A stretch of 64,000 nucleotides of DNA from Niabella drilacis (GTDB lineage: Bacteria > Bacteroidota > Bacteroidia > Chitinophagales > Chitinophagaceae). The stretch covers positions 323,840 to 387,839 of the forward strand of contig NZ_FMZO01000002.1 of assembly GCF_900101395.1 (NCBI RefSeq). Reading direction: 5' to 3'. Shown one piece after another: positions 1-8,756 of the stretch. The translations under genes were made by a program, and so were the position numbers. The number at the start of each line of letters is the position of its first letter. Position 1 is the first letter of the stretch. The notes under the pieces were generated by a model. It was not told where the DNA came from and ran no database searches. It worked only from the letters and a program-made list of their open reading frames with translations.

Positions 1-854
1 TGATTGTTGCTGATGGTGGATACCAGCAGGCCAAAGCCCAGCAGGGCCACCAGGTAAACAGCGGCAAGCAGGTACAACAGGATAAGACTTCCCACCGGAA
101 CGATCCCGTAAAAAAGCCGGGCCACCAGCAGCCCGATGGTCAGTACGATCATGCCAACAACCCAAAAGGGGATCAGTTTTCCTAAAATGAACTGCCATTT
201 TTTTATTGGGGTCACATTGATCTGTTCAATGGTGCCGATCTCTTTTTCCCGTACGATGTTCAGCGAAGAAAGAAATCCGCCTACCAGTGTCAGCAATAAT
301 ACCAGTACGCCGGGAACGATGTACCAGGTAAACCGCTCATAGGGGTTGAACCAGGCAGTAGAGGCGATCTCGATCCCTGCAGGAGATGCCACCGGCTGAC
401 CGTTGCTCATCAGCCGGATGTCCCGGTTAAAATCCCTGATAACGGTGAGCAGGTAGGAGGAGCCGATCCCGGATTTGGTACCGTTAATGGCATCGGCTGT
501 TATATTCAGCGGCTGGCGGCCTTCTCTTACGAGATTGCGCTCAAAGGATGCCGGTATTTCCAGGATGATATCAGCAGTGCCGTTCTCCAGGGTAAACAGG
601 GCCTGTTTATAGGCGGGGGCTACGGTTACGATCCTGAAATATCCGGATGCGCCTATTTTGGAGATCAGCTTTTGCGCATAGGTGCTGTGGTCCTGGTCAA
701 CGATTGCAAGGTTGATATTCTTTACATCAAGGTTCATGGCAAGCGGCAGGATGCCTAACTGGATCACCGGCAGCATAAACATCATCGCCAGGATGGTCTT
801 GTCACGGAACATCTGGCGAAATTCTTTCTGTAATATAAAGCGGAGCGTTCTCAT
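1..854 (-). CDS. ABC-2 type transporter permease, C-terminus cut by window edge
   Basis: Inner-membrane permease of an ABC-2 (YbhS/YbhR-like) drug exporter. The ATG at 854 opens MRTLRFILQKEFRQMFRDK, the usual cytoplasmic start of these permeases, followed by a membrane segment at about residues 20-42. A large extracytoplasmic loop then reads DVKNINLAIVDQDHSTYAQ, and further membrane helices begin near residue 190. About 284 codons are visible of an expected 370. The start overlaps the stop of the preceding permease by 4 bp (ATGA), so the two are probably translationally coupled and form the membrane heterodimer of the transporter. This is the last visible gene of an efflux operon that begins with tetR at 6582. 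The substrate is unknown. Confidence 0.85.
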   Translation of the reverse strand, partial: MRTLRFILQKEFRQMFRDKTILAMMFMLPVIQLGILPLAMNLDVKNINLAIVDQDHSTYAQKLISKIGASGYFRIVTVAPAYKQALFTLENGTADIILEIPASFERNLVREGRQPLNITADAINGTKSGIGSSYLLTVIRDFNRDIRLMSNGQPVASPAGIEIASTAWFNPYERFTWYIVPGVLVLLLTLVGGFLSSLNIVREKEIGTIEQINVTPIKKWQFILGKLIPFWVVGMIVLTIGLLVARLFYGIVPVGSLILLYLLAAVYLVALLGFGLLVSTISNN

Positions 855-1981
855 GTTAATCTGATTTGGAACCGTTTTACGGTAATGGTCAACAGCAGGA
901 TGGTCATTAGGCAAAGGACACTCATCTCCTTCCATACATAGGCTAAGCCCAGGCCTTTAAGCATTACTGATTTTACGGCGGAGTAATACCATTTGGCAGG
1001 AACCAGGTTGGAGATCCATTGAAAGGGCAGCGGCATATTCTCCAGCGGGAAAATGAACCCGGTAAAAATGATCGTTGGCAGCATCAGTCCCATCATGGAT
1101 ATAAGGAGCGCTACCTGCTGCGAGCTTGTGGCATTGGAGATCAGCAGTCCGAAGGAGAGGCTGGTAGCAATGAAGAGGAGCGTGATCACGAAAAGGAGCA
1201 ACAGGCTTCCTGCCAGGGGAACGTTTAAAACATAAACGGCCAGCAGGAGAATGACCGAGAAGTTCGCCAGCGACAGCAACAGGAACGGAACTGCTTTGGC
1301 CACCAGTACCATTGCCGGTCTGAAGGGGGATACCAGCAGTATTTCCATCGTGCCGGTCTCTTTTTCCCGGACCACCGCTACAGAGGTCAGTGCGGTGCAA
1401 ACGATCATCAGGATGAGTGCCAGTACGCCCGGTACAAAATTGATAGAGCCATTACCTTCTTCGTTGTATAGCATGCGCAGCTCCGGTACAATGGTAAACG
1501 GGGCCAATGCCGCTGTTGAATGTTCCTGCCGGAAATCCTGTACAATGGTGCTGAGATACCGGGTAATGGTTTTTGAAATATTGGGTTCGGACCCGTCTGT
1601 GAGTACCTGGAACCCGGCCCGCTGTATTTTGATGAGATCGTTGCTGAACCCGGAAGGGAAGATCAGGGCGGCTTTGATATGTCCTTTTTTGAATTCGTTT
1701 TCTATTTCAGTAGGTGACAGCTGTTTTTCCTGCACATTGAAAAGCGCTGATGCTTGTAGCCGGGCAGTAAGCTGTTGAGCCAGGAGATCGCCGGAAGTAT
1801 TGATAACAACAAGGTCCACATTTTTGACTTCACTGGTAAGCGCATAGCCAAACAACAGGATCTGTACCAGGGGCAGTCCAAACAGGATGAGGAGGGTGCG
1901 CCTGTCGCGGAAGACGTGGTAGAATTCTTTGCGGATAAAAACGAGTAGCTGTTTCATCTTCTTGTTATTGAACAACGGCAC
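851..1981 (-). CDS. ABC-2 type transporter permease
   Basis: Second ABC-2 permease of the efflux operon, 376 residues, full length for the family. After KQLLVFIRKEFYHVFRDRRTLL comes a first membrane helix (about residues 29-48). A long extracytoplasmic domain follows (about 50-180), then a five-helix membrane part with the typical cytoplasmic EKETGTMEILLVSPFRP stretch between helices. The ATG at 1981 is used here; a second ATG at 1957 (MKQLLVF) is equally plausible and closer to the family's usual start. It lies about 30 bp behind the ATPase gene and overlaps the next permease by ATGA. Known relatives are the YbhS/YbhR and YhhJ permeases of drug exporters; the substrate here cannot be read from the sequence. 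Confidence 0.88.
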   Translation of the reverse strand: MPLFNNKKMKQLLVFIRKEFYHVFRDRRTLLILFGLPLVQILLFGYALTSEVKNVDLVVINTSGDLLAQQLTARLQASALFNVQEKQLSPTEIENEFKKGHIKAALIFPSGFSNDLIKIQRAGFQVLTDGSEPNISKTITRYLSTIVQDFRQEHSTAALAPFTIVPELRMLYNEEGNGSINFVPGVLALILMIVCTALTSVAVVREKETGTMEILLVSPFRPAMVLVAKAVPFLLLSLANFSVILLLAVYVLNVPLAGSLLLLFVITLLFIATSLSFGLLISNATSSQQVALLISMMGLMLPTIIFTGFIFPLENMPLPFQWISNLVPAKWYYSAVKSVMLKGLGLAYVWKEMSVLCLMTILLLTITVKRFQIRLT

Positions 1982-2010
1982 CGGCTGCTGCGGAGCCGGG
2001 CCTGTAACTT

Positions 2011-2793
2011 TTAAGGATCCTTGCGCCGGGCCGTTCGGGCCAGTCTGTAAAATACTTCATCCATGTTATCGCAGGCAAACTGCTGCATCAGGCTGGCCGG
2101 CGTATCCAGCGCCTCTATTTTCCCGTCTACCATAATAGTTACCCGGTTGCAATAAGCTGCTTCATCCATGTAATGAGTGGTTACAAAAATGGTTACCCCT
2201 TTTTCGGCCGCTTCATAGATCATATCCCAGAACTGGCGGCGGGTTACCGGATCGACGCCCCCGGTAGGTTCATCCAGAAAAACGATCCGGGGCTGGTGGA
2301 ACAACGCTATGGCAAATGCCAGTTTTTGCTTCCAGCCCAGCGGCAGGCCGCTTACCAGCTTGGTGGCTTCCTTTTCCAGGCCCAGCGATCGCACCAGCTC
2401 ACGGCTCCGTTCTTTTATGACCCTGGCCGGAACACCATAGATACCGCCAAAGAACTGTATATTTTCCAGGGGGGTAAGATCGTCATACAGGGAAAACTTC
2501 TGGCTCATATAGCCGATGTGCCGCTTGATCTTTTCCTGCTGCCTGTATACATCAAAGCCTGCTACGGTGGCGTGGCCGGAGCTGGGGTAGGAGAGACCGC
2601 ATAACATCCGCATTGCCGTGGTCTTCCCTGCGCCGTTCGCACCCAGGAAGCCAAAGATCTCACCCGGCTTCACACTGAAGCTGATCCGGTCCACCGCCAG
2701 GAAATTTCCAAATTTCTTGGTAAGGTCCCGGCATTCAATAACGGCATTGTTGTCTGCAGGGGATGCTGATTTATGGTTGATTAGGAGTTCCAT
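2011..2793 (-). CDS. ABC transporter ATP-binding protein (second ATPase of pair)
   Basis: Cytoplasmic ATPase of the ABC-2 exporter, 260 residues from the ATG at 2793 (MELLINHKSAS). A longer reading from 2850 would run deeper into the upstream gene and is less likely. Walker A is GANGAGKTT, Walker B is IVFLDEPTGGVDP and the switch histidine is present in TTHYMDEA. The signature motif is degenerate: SGLPLGWKQK in place of LSGGMKQK. It overlaps the upstream ATPase gene by 23 bp. In E. coli YbhF the two ATPases are one fused protein; here they are two genes. The neighbouring ATPase has a good signature but no switch histidine, so a heterodimer with one canonical ATP site is inferred. Confidence 0.9.
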   Translation of the reverse strand: MELLINHKSASPADNNAVIECRDLTKKFGNFLAVDRISFSVKPGEIFGFLGANGAGKTTAMRMLCGLSYPSSGHATVAGFDVYRQQEKIKRHIGYMSQKFSLYDDLTPLENIQFFGGIYGVPARVIKERSRELVRSLGLEKEATKLVSGLPLGWKQKLAFAIALFHQPRIVFLDEPTGGVDPVTRRQFWDMIYEAAEKGVTIFVTTHYMDEAAYCNRVTIMVDGKIEALDTPASLMQQFACDNMDEVFYRLARTARRKDP

Positions 2794-3766
2794 GCTGTAA
2801 TGGGTTTGTTGTGGCCAGCCGTATAAAACTATCTTCGATTGTGGGCGCAATGAGTTGAACGGTTACTTGCTGATGTGCCTTTGCTGCCGCATATTCCCGG
2901 ATAAGGGCCCGGGCATCCCCGGTGTGCTGCCGGAGCGTTACATGCAGCCATTCTCCGAAAGCATAACAGCTTTCTACCTGGTTCCAGGACCTGAGGTCTT
3001 TTAACAGCGTATAGATAGAAGCTGCTTTAACGGCGTATAGCGCTGCGGGAAATGTGCCGGTGATCTGCGAGGGCGTATCTATGTTAAGGAGCTGCCCGTT
3101 CTGGATAAGGGCTATACGATCGCATAACACGGCTTCTTCCATATAGGGCGTGGATACGAGTATGGTAATGCCCTGCCGCTTCAGTTTTTGCAGCATTTCC
3201 CAAAACTCTCTTCGCGATACCACGTCCACACCGGTTGTCGGTTCATCAAGGAATAATACCGACGGCTTGTGGATCAGTGCGCAGCAGAGTGCCAGCTTTT
3301 GCTTCATGCCACCCGACAGTTTGCCGGCCCTGCGATTTTTGAATGGTTCGATCTGGTCGTAAATGTCCCTGATCAGTTCGTATTGTGTTGCCACTTCTGT
3401 TCCAAAAAGCGCAGCAAAAAATGTAAGGTTTTCCTGAACCGTCAGATCCTGGTACAGTGAAAATTTGCCAGGCATATACCCCACGGTGCTGCGGATCTGT
3501 TTAAAATCTTTTACGACATCGTACCCGGATATCCGGGCCTGTCCGCTGTCGGCCAGCAGCAGGGTTGTAAGAATGCGGAACAATGTTGTCTTCCCTGCGC
3601 CATCGGGCCCGATCAGGCCAAAGAGTTCCCCCTTTTTTACAGTCAGGGATACGTTGGATAATGCCGGTGCCGTTCCCTTATTATAGCTTTTACTTATGTG
3701 CTCGGCTATAATGGGGGTATCTCCGGGATCCGGTGACAGGCTGGTATATAAATTATTTTTTTTCAT
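2771..3766 (-). CDS. ABC transporter ATP-binding protein (first ATPase of pair)
   Basis: Cytoplasmic ATPase of the ABC-2 exporter, 331 residues. Walker A is GPDGAGKTTLF (near residue 53), the signature is LSGGMKQKLALCC, and Walker B is VLFLDEPTTGVDV. The switch-histidine position reads VSTPYMEEA, so histidine is replaced by proline. A C-terminal extension of about 90 residues follows the nucleotide-binding domain, as in the N-terminal half of YbhF-like proteins. The start overlaps the end of the HlyD gene by 14 bp and the end overlaps the second ATPase gene, so all are probably on one transcript. It is inferred to pair with the product of 2011-2793 to power export through the two permeases and the TolC/HlyD envelope parts. 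Confidence 0.9.
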   Translation of the reverse strand: MKKNNLYTSLSPDPGDTPIIAEHISKSYNKGTAPALSNVSLTVKKGELFGLIGPDGAGKTTLFRILTTLLLADSGQARISGYDVVKDFKQIRSTVGYMPGKFSLYQDLTVQENLTFFAALFGTEVATQYELIRDIYDQIEPFKNRRAGKLSGGMKQKLALCCALIHKPSVLFLDEPTTGVDVVSRREFWEMLQKLKRQGITILVSTPYMEEAVLCDRIALIQNGQLLNIDTPSQITGTFPAALYAVKAASIYTLLKDLRSWNQVESCYAFGEWLHVTLRQHTGDARALIREYAAAKAHQQVTVQLIAPTIEDSFIRLATTNPLQHGTPNQP

Positions 3767-4694
3767 GAAACAGAACTTCGCCGTACATGCCGATCTTTAG
3801 ATACCCGTCATTTTTGACCGTCACTTTTATGGCGTACACCAGGTTGGCACGTTCATTTTTGGTCTGGATCGTTTTGGGCGTGAACTCCGCTTTGTCGCTG
3901 ATCCAGCTTACAATGCCTTTATAACTTTTGTAGGACTTGTTTCCATTGTCGATACGAACGGTAACCGGCTGCTGTATTTTAAGGGCCGGCAGCTGATCGC
4001 CGGTTATATAGGCTCTCAGTGTCAGCGTATCGAGGTTGGCAATTTTGTACAGGGGCTTCCCGATCGTGGTCATTTCTCCCTGTAATGCATATTTGGTGAG
4101 TACCATACCGGCTACGGGGTTGATGATCTGTCCCCGCTCAACCTGCAGTTCTGTCTGGGCTTTTGCTTTTTCAAGGGGCGCCCGTTCACTGAGGATGGCC
4201 CTGTTCCTGGTTGCTGCATTGGAGCTGTACAGGCTGATCTGCTGCCGGGTAACGGCCATCTGCTTTTGCGTTTGGATGATCTGGGCTTCCATATCGTCCA
4301 GCTGTTTTTGAGGTGCGGCGGCCGCAGCTACAAGGTTTTGCAACCGGTGACGTTCTTGCTGCTGGTTTTGTAAAAGCGCTTCCTGTGCGGCCAGCTGTCG
4401 TTGTGCTACCCCGATCTCCTGTTCGGGAGACACTACCTGCTGCCGGAGCGCGCGGATGGTGGCCTGGGTCTGTTCGCGCTGGAGCTGCTGCAGGGCCACA
4501 TCGATCTGGCCAACTACCTGCCGGTATAGCAGCGGCTCGCCTTCCCGGATCCCGAATTGAAGAAGTGTGCCCGCCTGCTCTGCCGATACAATGACCTCGT
4601 CCGCTTCAAAATTGCCCGCCGCGTCGAAGTCCTTTTTGTTGCCGTTGCAGGCCAGAAGGATCAAAAGAAAGCTACAAAGAAAATGTAATTTCAT
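3753..4694 (-). CDS. HlyD/YbhG-family periplasmic adaptor lipoprotein
   Basis: Membrane fusion protein, 313 residues, linking the inner-membrane ABC complex to the TolC channel. The N-terminus MKLHFLCSFLLILLACNGNKKDF is a lipoprotein signal with the lipobox cysteine at about residue 16. A lipoyl-like half (about 25-60) follows, then a long coiled coil rich in Q, E and A (about 65-180), and then the barrel domain with INPVAGMVLTKYALQGEMTTIG and KPLYKIANLDTLTLRAYITG. The order TolC, adaptor, ATPases, permeases is that of a complete tripartite pump. It resembles E. coli YbhG in the CecR-regulated ybhGFSR operon. It begins 11 bp after the tolC-like gene. Lipid anchoring is inferred from the lipobox. 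Confidence 0.9.
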   Translation of the reverse strand: MKLHFLCSFLLILLACNGNKKDFDAAGNFEADEVIVSAEQAGTLLQFGIREGEPLLYRQVVGQIDVALQQLQREQTQATIRALRQQVVSPEQEIGVAQRQLAAQEALLQNQQQERHRLQNLVAAAAAPQKQLDDMEAQIIQTQKQMAVTRQQISLYSSNAATRNRAILSERAPLEKAKAQTELQVERGQIINPVAGMVLTKYALQGEMTTIGKPLYKIANLDTLTLRAYITGDQLPALKIQQPVTVRIDNGNKSYKSYKGIVSWISDKAEFTPKTIQTKNERANLVYAIKVTVKNDGYLKIGMYGEVLFHEKK

Positions 4695-4705
4695 ATTCGT
4701 ATTAT

Positions 4706-5974
4706 TTAGTACCCGGAAATCGTTTGGTAAGTGATCCGGGCGTTCAGCAATTGTACCTGGTGCAGATTTTTTAGCTGCCTTGCCAAGTGCTCGGCATTAA
4801 GCTGGGTGATGTACTCATGTGTGGTAATGACGCCATTCTCCAGCTGGGCCATGGCGGATTGGGTGACCTGTGTTCTTAAGGCAATGAGCTCGCTATCCTG
4901 CTGCAGCAGCTTTGTATATTTGTTTATCGCATTGGTTTCTTTTGTTAAAGCAGCCCTTGTATTTAACAGGAATGTTTCCCGGTCTGCATCCAGCTCTCTG
5001 CGGTTGAGCTCCATTATTTTTTTATTGTTCTGGTAGGTGTATAAACTACCCAGGGGAAAACTGAACCGGATGCCGCCAACAGCAAAAGCATCGAATGTGT
5101 TTTTCAACATATTGAGCGCAGGACGGCCATAGCCTGCCTGCATAAAAGCAGCGATCCTGGGTGCCCAGCCTGTTGTGAGCGCTTTTTCCTGTAGCGTAAC
5201 ATTTTTTTTCTGAAGGTCAAAAAGTCCGAGCTCAGGGCGGCGAATGGCCGTGTCAGGACCCGGAGGATCGGGCGGCACCAGGCGGGCCGGAACCGGAGCC
5301 CCGATAAACAGCGCAAGTGTTTCCCGGATGGCATGCTGATCAGAAATCATCTCGGCTGTGCCCATATCCGCTTTGATCAGTTCTGCTTTTAATTCGGTTA
5401 CACTGACCGGCGCAGCGGTTCCGTTTTGGGCAGCCGCTTTTGTTTTTTCAAGGGAAGAAACAATATTGTTTTTATAAATTTCCTGCTGCTGCAATTGCGC
5501 ATCCAGCAACAGGATGGAAAAGAATAACTGGGTTACCCGTTCCTTTACCGATTGAAAACTAATTTCAATTTGTTGCAGTTGCAGGGCCTCCCCGGTTTTT
5601 AAAAGTGCCTTCTGGGTTTTCGCAACACCTCCGTCGTATAGGGCCTGCGTTACCTCGCCCTGTATGCGGTACTGATCCTTACTGAGCTCTGGCACACCGG
5701 GCATTGCAACCGGGATCTTTGTAACATCCGTCTGATAGGTAGCCTGTCCGCTGACAGATAGCTGGGGTAGCCAGGAGCGGGTCGTGTTTTCGATGGAGTA
5801 ACGGGTGCTTTGCCGGAGCAGGTCCTGTTTTTTTATGACAGGGAAATTTTCCCTTGCCAGCTGGTAACAGTCATCCAGACTGAGCGACTGCCCCGGGCTC
5901 CACAGGGGGAGCAGCAGTATAAGACAGGATGTCCACCATTTCATGCTTTTATATTTACGGTTTGATTGAATCAT
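4706..5974 (-). CDS. TolC-family outer membrane efflux protein
   Basis: Outer-membrane channel of the pump, 422 residues, typical for TolC relatives. The chosen ATG at 5974 overlaps the tetR stop (ATGA), which favours coupling; an ATG at 5944 (MKWWTSC) would also leave the signal peptide intact. The signal sequence is CLILLLPLWSPGQ. The mature part starts with SLDDCYQLARENFPVIKKQDLL, the classic opening of outer-membrane efflux proteins, and contains two repeated helical hairpins with AALTKETNAINKY and LENGVITTHEYITQLNAE near the end. It is the first structural gene after the regulator, so repression by the TetR protein would control the whole pump. Confidence 0.92.
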   Translation of the reverse strand: MIQSNRKYKSMKWWTSCLILLLPLWSPGQSLSLDDCYQLARENFPVIKKQDLLRQSTRYSIENTTRSWLPQLSVSGQATYQTDVTKIPVAMPGVPELSKDQYRIQGEVTQALYDGGVAKTQKALLKTGEALQLQQIEISFQSVKERVTQLFFSILLLDAQLQQQEIYKNNIVSSLEKTKAAAQNGTAAPVSVTELKAELIKADMGTAEMISDQHAIRETLALFIGAPVPARLVPPDPPGPDTAIRRPELGLFDLQKKNVTLQEKALTTGWAPRIAAFMQAGYGRPALNMLKNTFDAFAVGGIRFSFPLGSLYTYQNNKKIMELNRRELDADRETFLLNTRAALTKETNAINKYTKLLQQDSELIALRTQVTQSAMAQLENGVITTHEYITQLNAEHLARQLKNLHQVQLLNARITYQTISGY

Positions 5975-6582
5975 TTTACTTTCAGCATCGCGCGCATCCA
6001 CTTTGGCACCAGCTTTTTCCGCTCTTCCATAAGCACGTGGAACTGTGTTCCGATCTCGGGGGAGATCACTTCCAGGCCCGGGCGCATGGCAAAGGGGAAA
6101 ACGCAGAGCGAAAGGATGTTGATGAAGAGATGCTCGGGCGCAACATCCGGGTTTCGCTCTTTCAGCTGTTTGGCGAATGCAGAGTCCAACACGTGATCAA
6201 CCCCTTTTAATAGCGCGGCAAATTTTTTGGGAGCATTGCGCATGGCATTCAGCACAAAGAGCGGCAGGTCTGGGTTATCTGCCAGCATACTGATGTACCG
6301 GTCTGCAATGGTATGGATCTTGTCATCGAGCGAGGATTGGGGATCCCGGAGCACGGGAAGCAGCAACCCGAAGAAGCTGCTCAGTTTTTCCTGCATCACT
6401 AATTCGAATAGCTTCTCTTTGCTGCGGAAATAGTAGTTCAGCAGGGCGAGGTTGATACCTGCGGCTTCCGCAATATCCCTTGTACGGGTTGCCGCATAGC
6501 CCTTTTCCATAAATACTTTACGGGCAGCTTCCTTTATTTTTTCCTCGGAAGACAGGGCTTCCTGTTGTTTCTTTTTTGCCAT
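5971..6582 (-). CDS. TetR/AcrR-family transcriptional regulator (CecR-like)
   Basis: Repressor of 203 residues. The N-terminal helix-turn-helix lies at about residues 30-58 (TRDIAEAAGINLALLNYYFRSKEKLF), followed by an all-helical ligand-binding domain. It is the first gene of the efflux operon, as CecR (YbiH) is in front of ybhGFSR in E. coli. A 16-bp palindrome at 6626-6641 sits directly upstream of a plausible promoter (TTTTG at 6618-6622, CAACTTTG at 6590-6597), so autoregulation is likely. The predicted transcript leader is only a few bases long. The inducer is unknown. Confidence 0.93.
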   Translation of the reverse strand: MAKKKQQEALSSEEKIKEAARKVFMEKGYAATRTRDIAEAAGINLALLNYYFRSKEKLFELVMQEKLSSFFGLLLPVLRDPQSSLDDKIHTIADRYISMLADNPDLPLFVLNAMRNAPKKFAALLKGVDHVLDSAFAKQLKERNPDVAPEHLFINILSLCVFPFAMRPGLEVISPEIGTQFHVLMEERKKLVPKWMRAMLKVK

Positions 6583-6589
6583 TTCAGGA

Positions 6590-6641
6590 CAAAGTTGGGA
6601 AGAAAAAATAATTTAAACAAAATTTTTAATCAAATGATTAA
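6590..6641 (-). promoter_or_regulatory. Promoter and TetR operator of the efflux operon
   Basis: Minus-strand TTTTG (6618-6622), 20-bp spacer and CAACTTTG (6590-6597) match the Bacteroidota -33/-7 pattern with one mismatch. Immediately upstream, 6626-6641 is TTAATCA-AA-TGATTAA, a palindrome with two perfect 7-bp arms. This position suits a TetR-family operator in front of the tetR gene. Confidence 0.65.
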
Positions 6642-6831
6642 TTCCGGAACTTCGTTTACTGATCAGCAGTCATCTATTTGTTTGACCGCCAGGCGGCTTG
6701 TTTGCTGAACAGATGGGGCAGGTTCCGGAAACGGCAGGGCTGGTATTGCCTGTAAACGGAAAATTGGCAGCAGTTTTGTTCCAGGTTTTACATCGGCTGC
6801 TGCGAAATAACCATACGCGGCGGCATATTAT

Positions 6832-7908
6832 TTATTGCAGCGGGCGGCTTAGGATGCCCTTAAAACGGCTGATATCCACCTCTGGTTGCAACGGACGTTG
6901 ATATAGGAGATGCTCCATCAGCTGGTGTGCGAAATAAGGAGCCAGGGAACAGCCCTTGGTGCCCATGCCGTTGAGAATGCCGATATTGGTATACACCGGG
7001 TGAAAGCCGGCAAAGGGCCGGCGCTCTACAGTAGCCGGGCGTACCGACGCTTTGTGGTCGATGATCTTAAAAGGGACTTTCAGCCATTGTTCTAATGTAT
7101 GCGTTGCGGATTGCCGGAAATCTGCGGTAGGAGCCTCGTCTTTAAAATCCCATATATAATTGGTGCCGGCCCAAAAGATCCCCGGTTCGGCGATGGGTGC
7201 CAGCAGCATGGATTTTTTATACAGGTGACCGGCGGGCAACTCCGGAGCTTCGATGATCAATGCTTCCCCTTTGTTGAGTGCAAAGGGAAGCCGGGAAAAA
7301 TAAGGGTTGGCCGACCCTGCTGCGCCATCGCAAAACAGCAGCCTGTCTGCGGTATGATCCTTATAATGAACGGCGCCGGCTTCAGCCCGGAGCTGTTCAA
7401 AATCGAGCGGCTCTTCCACCAGCCTGCGCTGCTGTTTTAAAAATGTACGCCAGGCTGGGAGCAATTGCTGCAGGTGCACGATATAAGCAGGGTCAATAAG
7501 CCCGATACCAAATTCATAGTTAAAGGAAGCTGCATAAGGCGCCTCGTTTTCCAGCAGCGAAATATAGTCTTCTTTTTGAGCGAGCTTTTTCAGGAAGCTT
7601 TCCTTCATGAACGGGTTGGGGAAGAAGTCGATGAGGACGGTGCGGGTGATGGCCGGCAGGTTGAGGAATGTACCCATCGCCTTGTAGGCTGTTTCTGCAA
7701 AAGGAAGTATCACGTCATCGAGCCAGACCTTCACTACCCGTCGCCCGGTAACGGGGTTGATGATGCCGGCGGCTACCCTGGAAGGAGCGTGGGTATTGGC
7801 CTCATCAATGACGATAAAATCGATGCCTGCCTGGTAGCAGAACCAGGAAAGAAAAGTGCCGCTGATGCCCTGGCCAACGATGATGACTTTCTGTATACTG
7901 CGCTTCAT
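6832..7908 (-). CDS. FAD-dependent oxidoreductase (DAO family)
   Basis: Flavoprotein of 358 residues. The N-terminal Rossmann motif is VIIVGQGISGTFLSWF (about residues 8-23), followed by the acidic end of strand two (VIDEA) and by GIINPVTGRRVVKVW. The C-terminal part has NIGILNGMGTKGCSLAPYFAHQLMEHLL, the typical second FAD contact of D-amino-acid-oxidase-like enzymes. Relatives include glycine oxidase ThiO and the oxidase domain of MnmC; which substrate is used cannot be told. No signal peptide, so probably cytoplasmic. Its ATG overlaps the stop of the fic gene (TAATG), so the two are probably coupled although they have no obvious shared job. Confidence 0.85.
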   Translation of the reverse strand: MKRSIQKVIIVGQGISGTFLSWFCYQAGIDFIVIDEANTHAPSRVAAGIINPVTGRRVVKVWLDDVILPFAETAYKAMGTFLNLPAITRTVLIDFFPNPFMKESFLKKLAQKEDYISLLENEAPYAASFNYEFGIGLIDPAYIVHLQQLLPAWRTFLKQQRRLVEEPLDFEQLRAEAGAVHYKDHTADRLLFCDGAAGSANPYFSRLPFALNKGEALIIEAPELPAGHLYKKSMLLAPIAEPGIFWAGTNYIWDFKDEAPTADFRQSATHTLEQWLKVPFKIIDHKASVRPATVERRPFAGFHPVYTNIGILNGMGTKGCSLAPYFAHQLMEHLLYQRPLQPEVDISRFKGILSRPLQ

Positions 7909-8696
7909 TAATCAACGGGTTTATAACAAACAGCTTTTGGTAAAAGAGACAGGAATGGTAGTATGCGATCCAATTGCTTCAACGTTTCATAGTAATCAAT
8001 ACCAATGTTCAATCCGTTATAATAGGCTGCCCGGTTGTCGTAGTAATATTTTTCAGAGGGGATGCTCCAGATGGCTGTACCTAAATGGGCCGCGAGGAAC
8101 CATTTTTCCAGTAAGCGGGCTGCCCGGCCGTTGCCGTCTGCAAAAGGATGTATCTTGGCAAAGATAAAATGAATATAGGCCGAATAATAAAGCACCTGCT
8201 TTAACGTTAAGTTTTTTTCAAGCAGTACAGAGATGTCAGCAAACAGTTTATTCATTTCATCCGGCACATTTTCGGGTTCAATAGCCATGTAAACCAGCCC
8301 CTGCCAGCCCCGGATGCCCACCTGCGTTTTCCGGTATCTTCCTTTTTGTCCTTTTGTAATATGTGTAAAGCTTCCCGAGAGGATTTCAAGGCAGGTCAGC
8401 AAACCTTTTTGTGTAAGCCCGTAGCGCTTTGCGTACTGGTATGCTTTTACTAAATTTTCAATTTCCCGGACTTCCCGGGTATTTTTATGATTTGCTTTAC
8501 TTACAAAAAAGCTGTCCAGATCTAATGTACTGCCTTCAATTTGAGAAGAGGCCACGGCGCCTGCCAGCAGGTAATGCTTAAAGTCCTGTATGGTGAAACC
8601 GGTTTCAGAAAGGTCTTTGAAGCATCTGCTAACGGATACGGTTACTTTTTTTTCAAAAGATTTAAGGAGATCGCTTTTTAATAGTTCAAATTCCAT
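7908..8696 (-). CDS. Fic-domain protein (probable AMP transferase, class II)
   Basis: Protein of 262 residues with a complete Fic motif HPFADGNGRAAR at 183-194. The histidine is the catalytic base and the glycine-rich loop binds nucleotide. The inhibitory motif [S/T]xxxE[G/N] is present on the N-terminal side: S50-S-Q-I-E54-G55, which makes it a self-inhibited class II Fic protein. The family transfers AMP to protein hydroxyl groups. The stop codon overlaps the start of the FAD oxidoreductase as TAATG. A 21-bp palindrome at 8757-8777 lies 60 bp upstream in the divergent region shared with the methyltransferase gene, a good candidate operator. The target protein is unknown. Confidence 0.92.
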   Translation of the reverse strand: MEFELLKSDLLKSFEKKVTVSVSRCFKDLSETGFTIQDFKHYLLAGAVASSQIEGSTLDLDSFFVSKANHKNTREVREIENLVKAYQYAKRYGLTQKGLLTCLEILSGSFTHITKGQKGRYRKTQVGIRGWQGLVYMAIEPENVPDEMNKLFADISVLLEKNLTLKQVLYYSAYIHFIFAKIHPFADGNGRAARLLEKWFLAAHLGTAIWSIPSEKYYYDNRAAYYNGLNIGIDYYETLKQLDRILPFLSLLPKAVCYKPVD

Positions 8697-8756
8697 TTTT
8701 AGAGTTCGTTATCGGAAACTTTTTCTTAAGAAACAGATTGCTTGTAATTCTGTTTA

